A DNA stretch of 12,758 bases. It comes from Deltaproteobacteria bacterium. GTDB lineage: Bacteria; Desulfobacterota; Desulfobacteria; Desulfobacterales; JAFDFH01. Location of the stretch: contig JAFDFH010000034.1 of the NCBI GenBank assembly GCA_019309945.1, positions 1 through 12,758 of the forward strand. Reading direction: 5' to 3'. Position 1 is the first letter of the stretch, and each line of letters opens with the position of its first letter. Of this stretch, positions 1 to 6,721 are shown one piece after another. The position numbers and the translations under genes were made by a program. The notes under the pieces were generated by a model. That model ran no database searches. It worked only from the letters and a program-made list of their open reading frames with translations, and had not been told where the DNA came from.

Positions 1-1
1 T

Positions 2-100
2 GATGATCCTGGTTCACTTATTGGAATGCTGAACAGAAGAGAGGTCATCGCATTTTACAATCAGAAAATACAGGAAATGAAAAACAAAGTTAAACAGTAG
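2..100 (+). CDS. C-terminal end of a CBS-domain protein, possibly a ClC-type chloride channel (partial)
   Basis: This is an open frame from the window edge to TAG at 98-100, giving a 32-residue tail with the stretch GSLIGMLNRREVIAFYNQKI. The pattern 'hydrophobic-G-hydrophobic-L-x-R-R-x-V-hydrophobic-x-x-Y' is what the last strand and helix of a CBS domain look like, and ClC-family channels with C-terminal CBS pairs often end this way. The lysine-rich last residues would then be a short cytoplasmic tail. Only the tail is visible, so the CBS call is moderate and the channel call is a guess; any CBS-ended protein (transporter, hydrolase, regulator) would fit. The gene converges on truA, with about 50 nt between the two stop codons and no obvious intrinsic terminator hairpin there. 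Confidence 0.5.
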   Translation, partial: DDPGSLIGMLNRREVIAFYNQKIQEMKNKVKQ

Positions 101-149
101 CAGCTATTTTCTTCTAACAGCAATTTTTTATTCCTTTCTGCATTTCTAT

Positions 150-890
150 TCAGTATTTTACTGCCATCAAGAACAATCCATGAGGTGGTGCTGTCAACCC
201 GGCTTGATCGCGATCTTTGGAATGGAGTATTTTTTTAAAATCATGCGGTGTGATTTTTAAAAGCCCCACATCCACAAGCGTACCAACGATATTGCGCACC
301 ATAAATCTCAGGAATCCGTCCGCTTCTATTTCAAAGACAAGATATCCGTGTTCTTCCTCTATCAGATCCGCATTAAAAACATGCCTGATTGTGTTAGACC
401 TGGGACTGCCCGCGCCCTCGAAGGCTTTGAAGTCATGAAAACCGATCAAGTAACGGATTGCACGCCCAATGGCTTCAAGATCCAATTGTTTGGGTATAAA
501 CCAAGCATATTGTCTGCCGATGGCAGGAGGAATCGGGCGATTCAGGATCCTGTATTTGTAAGTTTTACTTTTTACATCATAGCGGGCATGAAACCTTCGA
601 TCGACCTGTTTGCAAGCCTTTATGACGATATCTTCTTGCAGGAGACTGTTAAGTCCCCGCTGAAAATTTTCAGTCTTAAGCTGTGTCTCAAGGGAGAAGT
701 TTGCAACCTGTCCCATCGCGTGTACGCCCGCATCCGTCCGTCCTGATCCAATCAGGACGACTTCCTTTCCGGACATGGTTTGTAACGCTTTTTCAATTTC
801 TCCCTGGATGGTGCGATCATTTTTCTGCCGCTGCCAGCCGTGATAAAGGCTTCCATCATATTCGATGGTGAGTTTGAAATTATTTAACAT
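150..890 (-). CDS. truA: tRNA pseudouridine(38-40) synthase TruA
   Basis: The product converts uridines 38, 39 and 40 in the anticodon arm of many tRNAs to pseudouridine. With the ATG at 890 it has 246 residues, the usual TruA length. The catalytic motif GRTDAGVHA is at about 50-58, with the nucleophilic aspartate at D53 next to R51. The N-terminal FKLTIEYDGSLYHGWQRQ and the later GFLRFMVRNIVGTLVDVG are also family hallmarks. The frame also allows a GTG start at 905, adding five residues. Neither start has a good Shine-Dalgarno sequence; ATG 890 is preferred because TruA proteins normally begin only a few residues before the KLTIEYDG strand. The gene is transcribed away from the oxidoreductase operon, and a candidate promoter (TTGACA box at 988-993 read on the - strand) lies about 90 nt upstream. 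Confidence 0.96.
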   Translation of the reverse strand: MLNNFKLTIEYDGSLYHGWQRQKNDRTIQGEIEKALQTMSGKEVVLIGSGRTDAGVHAMGQVANFSLETQLKTENFQRGLNSLLQEDIVIKACKQVDRRFHARYDVKSKTYKYRILNRPIPPAIGRQYAWFIPKQLDLEAIGRAIRYLIGFHDFKAFEGAGSPRSNTIRHVFNADLIEEEHGYLVFEIEADGFLRFMVRNIVGTLVDVGLLKITPHDFKKILHSKDRDQAGLTAPPHGLFLMAVKY

Positions 891-963
891 GTGATTCTTG
901 TTCACCGTGGAATTTCAGTTATTTTCTTTTACTTTATATTAAACTCGCGATCTTAATTCCTGT

Positions 964-993
964 AAAATAGGTAATAACATCGACTAATGTCAA
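964..993 (-). promoter_or_regulatory. Candidate promoter for truA
   Basis: Read on the - strand there is a perfect TTGACA at 993-988, an 18-nt spacer and TATTTT at 969-964 (4 of 6 matches to the -10 consensus). Transcription would start near 957 and give a leader of about 50-65 nt before truA. The -35 box lies in one arm of a 9-bp perfect inverted repeat shared with the divergent promoter. This rests on sequence match only. Confidence 0.45.
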
Positions 994-1042
994 GCTGAAT
1001 AGATCCCCAGTGAATAGATCATGTAGCTAAAATAGCTTGACA
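988..1042. repeat. 9-bp inverted repeat spanning the divergent truA / oxidoreductase control region
   Basis: TGTCAAGCT at 988-996 and AGCTTGACA at 1034-1042 are perfect reverse complements separated by 37 nt. Each arm contains one TTGACA -35 hexamer, so the two outward promoters are placed symmetrically. Between the arms, TGAATAGATC occurs twice (996-1005 and 1011-1020, 15-nt period), which could be a pair of regulator half-sites. It may be an operator region for both directions or simply two good -35 boxes; no regulator gene is nearby to decide. Confidence 0.6.
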
Positions 1043-1065
1043 CAGGTATAAATTAAAAATACAAA
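1037..1065 (+). promoter_or_regulatory. Candidate promoter for the ATPase/oxidoreductase operon
   Basis: There is a perfect TTGACA at 1037-1042, a 17-nt spacer and TACAAA at 1060-1065 (4 of 6). Downstream, AATTTGGC occurs twice (1070-1077 and 1082-1089) with a 12-nt period, near where transcription would begin; this might be a regulator site. The first gene starts about 40-75 nt further on. This is the only good sigma-70-like promoter upstream of the operon. Confidence 0.5.
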
Positions 1066-1141
1066 AGTTAATTTGGCCGACAATTTGGCATTTTAACATG
1101 TCAAGGCGTTGCAAATTTTGATATTATTAGTGGATGGTTCA

Positions 1142-1846
1142 GTGGAAATTAATCTGAACGGAATTGTTGTCATCGTCGGAAATTACGGCAGCGGAAAGAC
1201 CGAAGTTTCCATCAATCTTGCCGTGAATCGGAAGCGGGCAGGTTTGGATGTCCGAATTGCGGACCTTGACCTGGTGAACCCTTACTTTCGAGTACGTGAG
1301 GTTAAGGAACGGCTTTGTAAATTGGGAATTGATGTGGTTGTACCTCCGGAACAGTATCTGAGGGCCGATCTTCCGATTTTAAGCCCGGTTATCGCGGGCA
1401 TGATCCGTCAACCCGGGCAATTGTCGATATTCGATGTCGGTGGTGATGATGTGGGCGCTACCGTGCTTGGAACGCTTGCGGATTCTTTCAGGCAAAAACG
1501 AATTCATATGCTTCAGGTCGTAAACCCCTTTCGGCCTTTTACAGAAACCATAGAGGGATGTTTAAGAATTCGCAGGGAGATAGAAAACGCTTCCAAGTTG
1601 GCGGTTACAGGGATGATCGGCAATGCCAACCTGATCGATGAAACAACGGCGGATGATATCCACAGGGGGTATGATTTTTTTACTGATTTGACTAAGGGGA
1701 GTGGACTGCCCCTTGTTTTTATTACCGCGTCTGCAAATCTTTTGCTCCAAATAGATACAGATCGCTTTGCGTGTCCTGTTTTGCCCATTGAAAGGCAGTT
1801 GGTTCCACCGTGGAAAAAAGCAAAGGGCTTGATGACTGCCTTATGA
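1142..1846 (+). CDS. P-loop ATPase of the MinD/ParA/CooC-like (SIMIBI) class, linked to the oxidoreductase operon
   Basis: This is a nucleotide-binding ATPase of unknown specific role, 234 residues from GTG 1142. The P-loop GNYGSGKT is at about 13-20, followed by a helix and the motif IADLDLVNPYFR (about 42-53), where the D-x-D and N-P match the switch-I region of MinD/CobQ-type ATPases. FDVGGDDVGA in the middle is the Walker B-like strand. The P-loop lacks the extra 'signature' lysine of true deviant Walker A proteins (K-G-G-x-G-K-T). No membrane segment or Cys-x-x-Cys pair is visible. Start choice is uncertain: the frame opens at TTG 1109, and GTG codons lie at 1130 and 1142; I prefer 1142 because a weak GGATGG precedes it and the P-loop strand follows closely. 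It stands 57 nt before the ferredoxin gene on the same strand, so a maturation, loading or regulatory role for the enzyme is plausible but inferred. Confidence 0.8.
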   Translation: MEINLNGIVVIVGNYGSGKTEVSINLAVNRKRAGLDVRIADLDLVNPYFRVREVKERLCKLGIDVVVPPEQYLRADLPILSPVIAGMIRQPGQLSIFDVGGDDVGATVLGTLADSFRQKRIHMLQVVNPFRPFTETIEGCLRIRREIENASKLAVTGMIGNANLIDETTADDIHRGYDFFTDLTKGSGLPLVFITASANLLLQIDTDRFACPVLPIERQLVPPWKKAKGLMTAL

Positions 1847-1903
1847 TTGAATACCATGCAAGACGGCGTTTAAATTATGTTGCGGAGTCAGGAGTTAACG
1901 GTT

Positions 1904-2131
1904 ATGGCCTACAAACACTTTATTGACGTTGATCGATGTAAGGGATGCGGGCTCTGTGTCGCTGTTTGCCCTAAAAATGTCCTGGAAATTTCTGATGAAA
2001 TGAATAAAATGGGCTATTATCCGGCCTATCAGGCTCGACCTCAAGACTGCATTTTCTGTACAACTTGCTGCATTATGTGCCCTGATGTGGCGATCACAAT
2101 TACCAAGCTTGCTGAAGATACGGCAGCGTGA
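1904..2131 (+). CDS. 2[4Fe-4S] ferredoxin-type (delta) subunit of 2-oxoacid:ferredoxin oxidoreductase
   Basis: This 75-residue protein has two cluster motifs of the form C-x2-C-x2-C-x3-C-P: CKGCGLCVAVCP near the N-terminus and CIFCTTCCIMCP near the C-terminus, separated by an acidic middle. This fits the small electron-transfer subunit of VOR/KOR/POR enzymes, which passes electrons from the TPP site to free ferredoxin. The ATG at 1904 is preferred over the upstream in-frame ATG at 1877 because AGGAG at 1890-1894 sits 9 nt before it, and MAYKHFIDVDRCKGC is the usual N-terminal form. It is followed 19 nt later by the alpha subunit gene. The second motif has an additional cysteine next to the third ligand (TTCC), which is common in this subunit. 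Confidence 0.92.
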   Translation: MAYKHFIDVDRCKGCGLCVAVCPKNVLEISDEMNKMGYYPAYQARPQDCIFCTTCCIMCPDVAITITKLAEDTAA

Positions 2132-2139
2132 GGGTAAAC

Positions 2140-2145
2140 GGAGGA
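2140..2145 (+). promoter_or_regulatory. Ribosome binding site that fixes the TTG start of the alpha subunit
   Basis: GGAGGA at 2140-2145 stands 5 nt before TTG 2151. This makes TTG 2151 the likely start, rather than the ATG at 2085 inside the ferredoxin gene or the later ATG at 2166. Confidence 0.75.
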
Positions 2146-2150
2146 AAGCG

Positions 2151-3227
2151 TTGAGTAAAATATTAATGAAAGGGAACGAGGCGATCGGCGAGGCTGCCAT
2201 TCGGGCGGGATGTCTGAACTATTTCGCCTATCCGATTACACCGCAATCCGAGATCGCTGAATATCTCGCCCGTCGAATGCCGGAAGCGGGTGGCGTGTTT
2301 TTGCAGGGGGAGAGTGAAGTTGCGGTGTCATACATGGTATTCGGTGCTGCAGCTTGTGGCGCAAGGGTTTTTACCACCTCATCAAGCCCGGGAATAAGCC
2401 TGATGAGTGAAGGTATCAGCTATATCGCAGCGGCTCAGTGTCCGGTGGTGTTTGTAAACATTATGCGGGGCGGTCCCGGGCTGGGAGGAATTCTTCCGTC
2501 CCAGGCGGATTATTTTCAAGCGACAAAAGGCGGCGGACATGGAGACTACCGGATGCTTGTGATGGCACCGGCAAGCATTCAGGAAGCTGTTGAAATGGTG
2601 ATGATGGCATTTCCCCTTGCCGAGAAATATCGTAACCCAGTGATTATACTGGGTGACGGTTTGATTGGACAGATGATGGAACCGGTTGAATTTCCGGACC
2701 ATCTCAGATCGGAACCTGCCAACAATGATGAGTGGGCCACCAGCGGTATGGATACCCGCAAGAGCGATACCCGCAACCTGGTAAAGACGCTTTTTTTAAA
2801 TCCTGAAGAGCTGAACGCGAATAATCTCATTTTGAAAGCCAAGTACGAGCGGATGAAAAGGGAAGAGATCCGATACGAATCTTATAATATAGATTCGGGT
2901 TATAGCCTCCTGATCGTAAGTTATGGGACAATGAGCCGGGTATGCAGGACAAGCATCGACAACTTAAAGGCGGAAGGACTCGAAGTAGGCATGATAAGGC
3001 CCCAGACGCTTTTCCCGTTTCCTGAAAAAGCGGTACGCGACGCCGCCCTCAAAAAGAACTGCAAGGTGGTTGTGAGTATCGAGATGAGCATGGGGCAAAT
3101 GGTGGAAGACGTAGAGCGATGCGTTCAGGGAAAACGACCGGTCGAGTGGTATGGAACGTGCGGCGGTGATGTGCCGACGCCGGAAGAGATAATGGATGTA
3201 GCGAGAGCGCTCGTCGGAGCAACGTAA
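2151..3227 (+). CDS. vorB: 2-oxoacid:ferredoxin oxidoreductase alpha subunit (VorB/KorA type)
   Basis: This is the alpha subunit (about 358 residues) of an enzyme that oxidatively decarboxylates a 2-oxoacid with CoA to acyl-CoA, CO2 and reduced ferredoxin in the cytoplasm. The start LSKILMKGNEAIGEAAIRAGC followed by YPITPQSEIAEYL (about 27-39) is typical of the VorB group; this pyrimidine-binding domain completes the TPP site with the beta subunit. RGGPGLGG and SQADYFQATKGGGHGDY follow, and the C-terminal third (EEIRYESYNIDSGYSLLIVSYGTMSRV onward) is the transketolase C-like domain. Length matches stand-alone alpha subunits of four-subunit enzymes. The ferredoxin gene lies 19 nt upstream and beta 15 nt downstream. 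Whether the substrate is a branched-chain 2-oxoacid (VOR), 2-oxoglutarate (KOR) or another acid cannot be decided from sequence alone. Confidence 0.93.
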   Translation: MSKILMKGNEAIGEAAIRAGCLNYFAYPITPQSEIAEYLARRMPEAGGVFLQGESEVAVSYMVFGAAACGARVFTTSSSPGISLMSEGISYIAAAQCPVVFVNIMRGGPGLGGILPSQADYFQATKGGGHGDYRMLVMAPASIQEAVEMVMMAFPLAEKYRNPVIILGDGLIGQMMEPVEFPDHLRSEPANNDEWATSGMDTRKSDTRNLVKTLFLNPEELNANNLILKAKYERMKREEIRYESYNIDSGYSLLIVSYGTMSRVCRTSIDNLKAEGLEVGMIRPQTLFPFPEKAVRDAALKKNCKVVVSIEMSMGQMVEDVERCVQGKRPVEWYGTCGGDVPTPEEIMDVARALVGAT

Positions 3228-3242
3228 AAAGGAGCGGATATA

Positions 3243-3980
3243 ATGGCCAAGACCTACAGGAAACCGGAAGCCCTTTCCGACCAGCATACCCACTATTGTC
3301 CGGGATGCACCCACGGTATTATTCATCGACTGGTGGCGGAAGTGATTGATGAACTGGGTATCCGGGGCCGTACGGTTGGAATAGCCCCTGTGGGCTGTGC
3401 GGTTCTCGCCTATAATTATTTTACATTTGACTTTCAGGAAGCGGCCCACGGTCGGGCACCGGCAATGGCCACAGGAATCAAGCGGGTCCGTCCGGACCTT
3501 ATTGTTTTTACATACCAGGGGGACGGTGACCTGGCGAGCATTGGAATGGGGGAGATTATTCATGCCGCCAACCGGGGCGAAAAGTTTACGACGATATTTG
3601 TCAACAACGCGGTTTACGGCATGACCGGTGGCCAGATGGCACCGACAACCATGCCGGATCAGCGGACCACGACCTCACCCTTGGGGCGTAATGTTGAGGA
3701 TGTCGGGATGCCCATTAAGATGGCTGAGCTCCTTGCAGCATTAGAGACAACCGGATATATTACCCGGCAAACGGTGCTAAAGCCAAAGTATATTGTCAAA
3801 GCCAAGAAAGCCATCAAAAAAGCGTTTACCTATCAATTGGAAGGTCGCTGTTTCAGTCTGGTGGAGGTGGTGAGCACCTGTCCGACCAACTGGGGTCTCA
3901 CACCGTTAGAGGCGCTCAAATGGGCAGAGGATATCATGCTGCCCTATTATAAACTGGGCGAATACAAAACACCCGAGTAG
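3243..3980 (+). CDS. 2-oxoacid:ferredoxin oxidoreductase beta subunit (TPP-binding)
   Basis: The TPP-binding subunit has 245 residues. CPGCTHG at 19-25 is the conserved N-terminal motif, HGRAPAMATGIK at 69-80 is the substrate/TPP region, and GDGD at 93-96 with NN at 121-122 and YGMTGGQ at 125-131 form the Mg-TPP pyrophosphate motif. It pairs with the alpha subunit to make the active site. It lacks the extra C-terminal cysteine region of pyruvate oxidoreductases, in line with a KOR/VOR-type enzyme. The ATG at 3243 has AAGGAG at 3229-3234 as its ribosome site. It follows alpha by 15 nt, but the gamma gene does not follow directly: a 373-nt non-coding stretch intervenes. Confidence 0.94.
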   Translation: MAKTYRKPEALSDQHTHYCPGCTHGIIHRLVAEVIDELGIRGRTVGIAPVGCAVLAYNYFTFDFQEAAHGRAPAMATGIKRVRPDLIVFTYQGDGDLASIGMGEIIHAANRGEKFTTIFVNNAVYGMTGGQMAPTTMPDQRTTTSPLGRNVEDVGMPIKMAELLAALETTGYITRQTVLKPKYIVKAKKAIKKAFTYQLEGRCFSLVEVVSTCPTNWGLTPLEALKWAEDIMLPYYKLGEYKTPE

Positions 3981-4086
3981 TTTAGGCGCTTAGCGGCGCG
4001 ATAGCGACAATTTGTTGTCGATGTTTGCAATCTACGTTTTTTCCACTTGCGCCGATACCCGATACGGGATGCTCGCTAACTCAAAA

Positions 4087-4114
4087 TTGGAATTTTAGCT
4101 TCTTTTTATATAAT
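4087..4114 (+). promoter_or_regulatory. Candidate internal promoter ahead of the gamma subunit
   Basis: TTGGAA at 4087-4092 (4 of 6), a 16-nt spacer and a perfect TATAAT at 4109-4114. Transcription would begin near 4121 and give a leader of about 230 nt containing the tandem repeats and the 11-bp hairpin before the gamma gene, and could also drive hisC and cmk. Confidence 0.4.
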
Positions 4115-4129
4115 GACTAACATCCTTAA

Positions 4130-4166
4130 TTTTAGGCACTTTAGCGCATTTTAGGCATTTTAGGCA
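4130..4166 (+). repeat. Tandem 9-bp repeat, unit TTTTAGGCA
   Basis: TTTTAGGCA occurs at 4130-4138, 4149-4157 and 4158-4166, with a degenerate 10-nt copy CTTTAGCGCA at 4139-4148. The tract is non-coding and lies just after the candidate internal promoter. No function can be assigned from sequence. Confidence 0.75.
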
Positions 4167-4211
4167 TTTGTAGTTCGGGTTTTTACCGTTACAGTTGCCC
4201 CGAAGGGACCA

Positions 4212-4239
4212 CTTTTTCCAAGCGCAGTCTTGGAAGAAG
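4212..4239. repeat. 11-bp inverted repeat (hairpin) in the beta-gamma gap
   Basis: CTTTTTCCAAG at 4212-4222 pairs with CTTGGAAGAAG at 4229-4239 around the 6-nt loop CGCAGT; all pairs are Watson-Crick except one G-T wobble. There is no run of T after the stem, so it is not a standard intrinsic terminator on either strand. It could be an RNA-processing or stability hairpin, or part of a structured leader. Confidence 0.75.
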
Positions 4240-4353
4240 CGTAGGCGCTTTATAGTTATCTTTGAAACGCAAAAAACAAAAACCTGTTTGGTTCTCTCCG
4301 AGCCGTAGGCCATACGAGCCGGAGGCCGGTTTGGCCGGGTTAGGGAGGCGGGA

Positions 4354-4914
4354 ATGCAAAATGAAGTGATGTTTGCCGGGTTTGGCGGACAGGGGATTTT
4401 ATTGATTGGTAAGATTCTCGCCCACGCGGCCATGGAGGAAGGTTGTGAGGTTGCCTGGATACCGTCTTATGGTCCGGAGATGAGGGGCGGGACCGCCTAT
4501 TGCACGGTGGTGATCAGTGACCGGCCCATCGGTTCGCCGATTATCAGGAATCCGATGTATCTGGTTGCCATGAACCGTCCGTCCCTGGAAAAATTTGCGC
4601 TCCAGGTAAAACCCGGCGGTGTTATATTGATCAATCGTTCATTGATTCCCATTGGTTCCGGCCGCGATGATGTCGACGAGCTTATCGTACCGGCTACAGA
4701 TATTGCCAAGCGTATCGGCAATGTGAGAGCAGCGAATATCGTCGCGCTGGCTGCATTTGTTTTCCGTACTAAAATTGTTGATTTCGACTGTATGCGCGAT
4801 TGTGTCAAAGGCGAGTTTTTAAAAAAAGAAAAGCTTTTACCGCTCAACATGAAGGCTGTTGAAGAAGGAAGAAAGATTGCACAGGATTTAAAAGATGAAG
4901 TTATCCGTTCCTGA
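4354..4914 (+). CDS. 2-oxoacid:ferredoxin oxidoreductase gamma subunit
   Basis: This 186-residue subunit belongs to the POR/KOR gamma family, which contributes to CoA binding and completes the oxidoreductase. GFGGQG at 9-14 is the conserved glycine loop; SYGPEMRGG at 38-46 and the AMNRPSLEKF segment are family hallmarks. The length is normal for a stand-alone gamma subunit. The ATG at 4354 is supported by AGGGAGG at 4342-4348, 5 nt upstream. The last 20 nt overlap hisC in a different frame, so the two genes are almost certainly cotranscribed and perhaps translationally coupled. It is the only subunit gene separated from its partners by a long gap, so its expression may be set partly by the internal promoter. 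Confidence 0.94.
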   Translation: MQNEVMFAGFGGQGILLIGKILAHAAMEEGCEVAWIPSYGPEMRGGTAYCTVVISDRPIGSPIIRNPMYLVAMNRPSLEKFALQVKPGGVILINRSLIPIGSGRDDVDELIVPATDIAKRIGNVRAANIVALAAFVFRTKIVDFDCMRDCVKGEFLKKEKLLPLNMKAVEEGRKIAQDLKDEVIRS

Positions 4915-5995
4915 GAATATATTATCGATAAAACCCTATTCCCCGGGTAAACCCATTGAAGCGCTTGAGAGAGAATATGGGATGGAAAACCCGGTAAAAC
5001 TTGCTTCCAATGAAAATCCACTGGGTCCCTCGCCAATGGCAGTGAAGGCCATTCGAGGTGCTCTGAAAAGTTGTAACCGGTATCCTGATGGAAGCGGGCA
5101 TGATTTAATTAAAGCGCTTTCTGAAACACTGGACGTTTCTACAGAAAATATCATTCTGGGAAACGGGTCTGATGAGATTATTGGAATGCTTGCCACCGCA
5201 CTGCTCAGTCCTGGCGATGAAGTGATTTTACCTCAGCCCTCATTTCTCATGTATGACATCATGATCCGTAGCGTTGGCGCATCACCTACTTATGTTCCAT
5301 TAAAGAGACTGACCATCGATTTGGATCGTTTGAAAGAGCGCATGACATCCCGGGCGCGTATGGTTTTTGTGAATAATCCCAACAATCCGACCGGAACGAT
5401 TGTTTCAAAGAAAGATTTTGAACGCTTTCTTGAAACGATTCCCCCCAGCGTCATCGTTATTGTGGACGAGGCCTACATCGAATTCGTTAAGGATAAAAAC
5501 TGCGCGTTTGCTCTTGAGTATTTTGATGAGAACAGGTTGCTGGTGATACTTCGCACTTTTTCCAAGGCCTATGGCCTGGCCGGGCTTCGAATCGGATACG
5601 GGGTGATGCCGGAGGAAATAACAAGTTTGCTAAACCGGATCCGACCCCCGTTTAATACAAATTGCCTGGCTCAGATTGGGGCGCGAGCAGCCTTAAATGA
5701 TAGCGCTTTTTTAAAAAAAACCATCGGTCTTGTTCATAAAGAAATCGATTTTATGTATGATGCTTTGGAGCACCTGGGAATCCGCTATTTTCCGACACAG
5801 ACAAATTTTTTTCTCATTGACCTCAAAAAAAATGCAGATAAAGTTTTCAAGCTTCTACTCGGACAGGGGATTATTACCCGTTCGATGAAGTCCTATGGAT
5901 ATCCTCGCTATCTTAGAGTGAATATCGGACTTCGTGAAGAAAATATACGTTTTGTCAAGGCATTGGAAAATGTTCTAAAACAATTGCAAACATAG
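4895..5995 (+). CDS. hisC: Histidinol-phosphate aminotransferase HisC (class I/II PLP aminotransferase)
   Basis: The product interconverts histidinol phosphate and imidazole acetol phosphate with glutamate/2-oxoglutarate in histidine synthesis; HisC enzymes near aromatic genes may also transaminate aromatic 2-oxoacids. It has 366 residues, a full-length HisC. LASNENPLGPSP (36-47) is the N-terminal substrate arm, NNPNNPTGT (160-168) the PLP phosphate region, DEAYIEF (191-197) holds the aspartate that pairs with the PLP ring nitrogen, and TFSKAYGLAGLRIGYG (221-236) carries the Schiff-base lysine K224. The ATG at 4895 has AGGA 8 nt upstream and lies inside the gamma gene (20-nt overlap). cmk follows after 12 nt. 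No other his gene is in the window, so histidine synthesis versus a broader aromatic role is unresolved. Confidence 0.93.
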   Translation: MKLSVPENILSIKPYSPGKPIEALEREYGMENPVKLASNENPLGPSPMAVKAIRGALKSCNRYPDGSGHDLIKALSETLDVSTENIILGNGSDEIIGMLATALLSPGDEVILPQPSFLMYDIMIRSVGASPTYVPLKRLTIDLDRLKERMTSRARMVFVNNPNNPTGTIVSKKDFERFLETIPPSVIVIVDEAYIEFVKDKNCAFALEYFDENRLLVILRTFSKAYGLAGLRIGYGVMPEEITSLLNRIRPPFNTNCLAQIGARAALNDSAFLKKTIGLVHKEIDFMYDALEHLGIRYFPTQTNFFLIDLKKNADKVFKLLLGQGIITRSMKSYGYPRYLRVNIGLREENIRFVKALENVLKQLQT

Positions 5996-6007
5996 AAGTA
6001 TAAGAAC

Positions 6008-6703
6008 TTGAAGAAAAGCCTTCTGATTACAATCGATGGTCCCGCCGGTTCAGGCAAAACAACGACGAGCCGGATGCTTGCAGACCGTCTGGGTTACAGG
6101 TATATTGACACGGGGGCACTCTATCGGAGCGTTGCGGTTGAAGTGCAACGCACCGGAACAAGTCCGGATGACGATGACGGCTTGAAGCGTCTTTGCAGCA
6201 CGCTGAGCATAAAATTTGTAACCGGTGAAAAAGGGTTACGGATCTTATCCCAGGGTTCGGACATCACGGATCAAATCCGAGCATCCGAAATATCGATGCT
6301 GGCATCGGCAGTTTCTGCAAGACCTGTTGTGAGAAAATATCTCCTGAATCTCCAAAGGGAAATGGGGAGGGGCAAAGGCGCTGTGTTTGAGGGCCGCGAT
6401 ATGGGGACCGTCGTGTTCCCCGATGCGGATGTCAAGTTTTTTTTGAATGCATTTCTCAAGGTAAGGGCTCGGCGAAGATATCTTGAACTGGCATCTACAT
6501 CTTCGCAGACACTTGCGAAAGTCGAGAAAGACATGCAACGCAGGGATGAAAATGACAGTTCCAGATCATTGGCGCCCTTGAAGCCGGCGCGCGACGCGAT
6601 AATCATAGATTCATCTGAATTATCTGCTGATAAGGTTGTCGAACGGATGCTGTCCTTCATCGAAGACCGTCTTCATCCTTCAAATCCAGATCTCGCTAAG
6701 TAG
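6008..6703 (+). CDS. cmk: Cytidylate kinase
   Basis: It phosphorylates CMP and dCMP to the diphosphates with ATP. The protein has 231 residues; the P-loop GPAGSGKT is at 11-18, DTGALYRSVA follows at about 35-44 (the CMP-binding segment), then FEGRDMGTVVFPDADVKFF (the catalytic/NMP region) and RRDENDSSRSLAPLKPARDA (the LID and adenine region). The start is TTG 6008, giving the usual MKKSLLITIDGPAGSGK opening; the ribosome site is weak (AGAAG-like), so translation may lean on coupling with hisC, whose stop is 12 nt upstream. The order hisC-cmk-rpsA matches part of the well-known proteobacterial aromatic-cmk-rpsA cluster. A repeat element and a separate candidate promoter lie between cmk and rpsA. 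Confidence 0.95.
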   Translation: MKKSLLITIDGPAGSGKTTTSRMLADRLGYRYIDTGALYRSVAVEVQRTGTSPDDDDGLKRLCSTLSIKFVTGEKGLRILSQGSDITDQIRASEISMLASAVSARPVVRKYLLNLQREMGRGKGAVFEGRDMGTVVFPDADVKFFLNAFLKVRARRRYLELASTSSQTLAKVEKDMQRRDENDSSRSLAPLKPARDAIIIDSSELSADKVVERMLSFIEDRLHPSNPDLAK

Positions 6704-6721
6704 TCCGATAGTTGCCCGCTT

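Larger units (their letters stand above)
3981..4353. other. Structured non-coding gap inside the oxidoreductase operon
   Basis: This 373-nt gap between the beta and gamma genes is unexpected in an operon with spacings of 15-60 nt. No coding frame in it looks real. It holds several small palindromes (CGACAA-TTTG-TTGTCG at 4005-4020; CCCG-ATA-CGGG at 4058-4068), a candidate promoter (4087-4114), about four tandem copies of a 9-bp unit (4130-4166), an 11-bp hairpin (4212-4239) and a GC-rich direct repeat GAGCCGNAGGCC (4300-4311 and 4316-4327). It could be a leader or small RNA, a decayed insertion, or a spacer full of host-specific repeats. Confidence 0.7.

Noticed and set aside
2964..3563. 199-residue - strand open frame
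   Set aside because: It is antisense to the well-supported alpha and beta subunit genes and shows no domain pattern.
4095..4433. - strand frame across the beta-gamma gap, considered as a small gene
   Set aside because: It runs through the tandem repeats and the hairpin and into the gamma gene, has no ribosome site and looks like no protein I recognise.
4497..5036. 179-residue - strand open frame
   Set aside because: Antisense to the gamma subunit and hisC; no recognisable motif.
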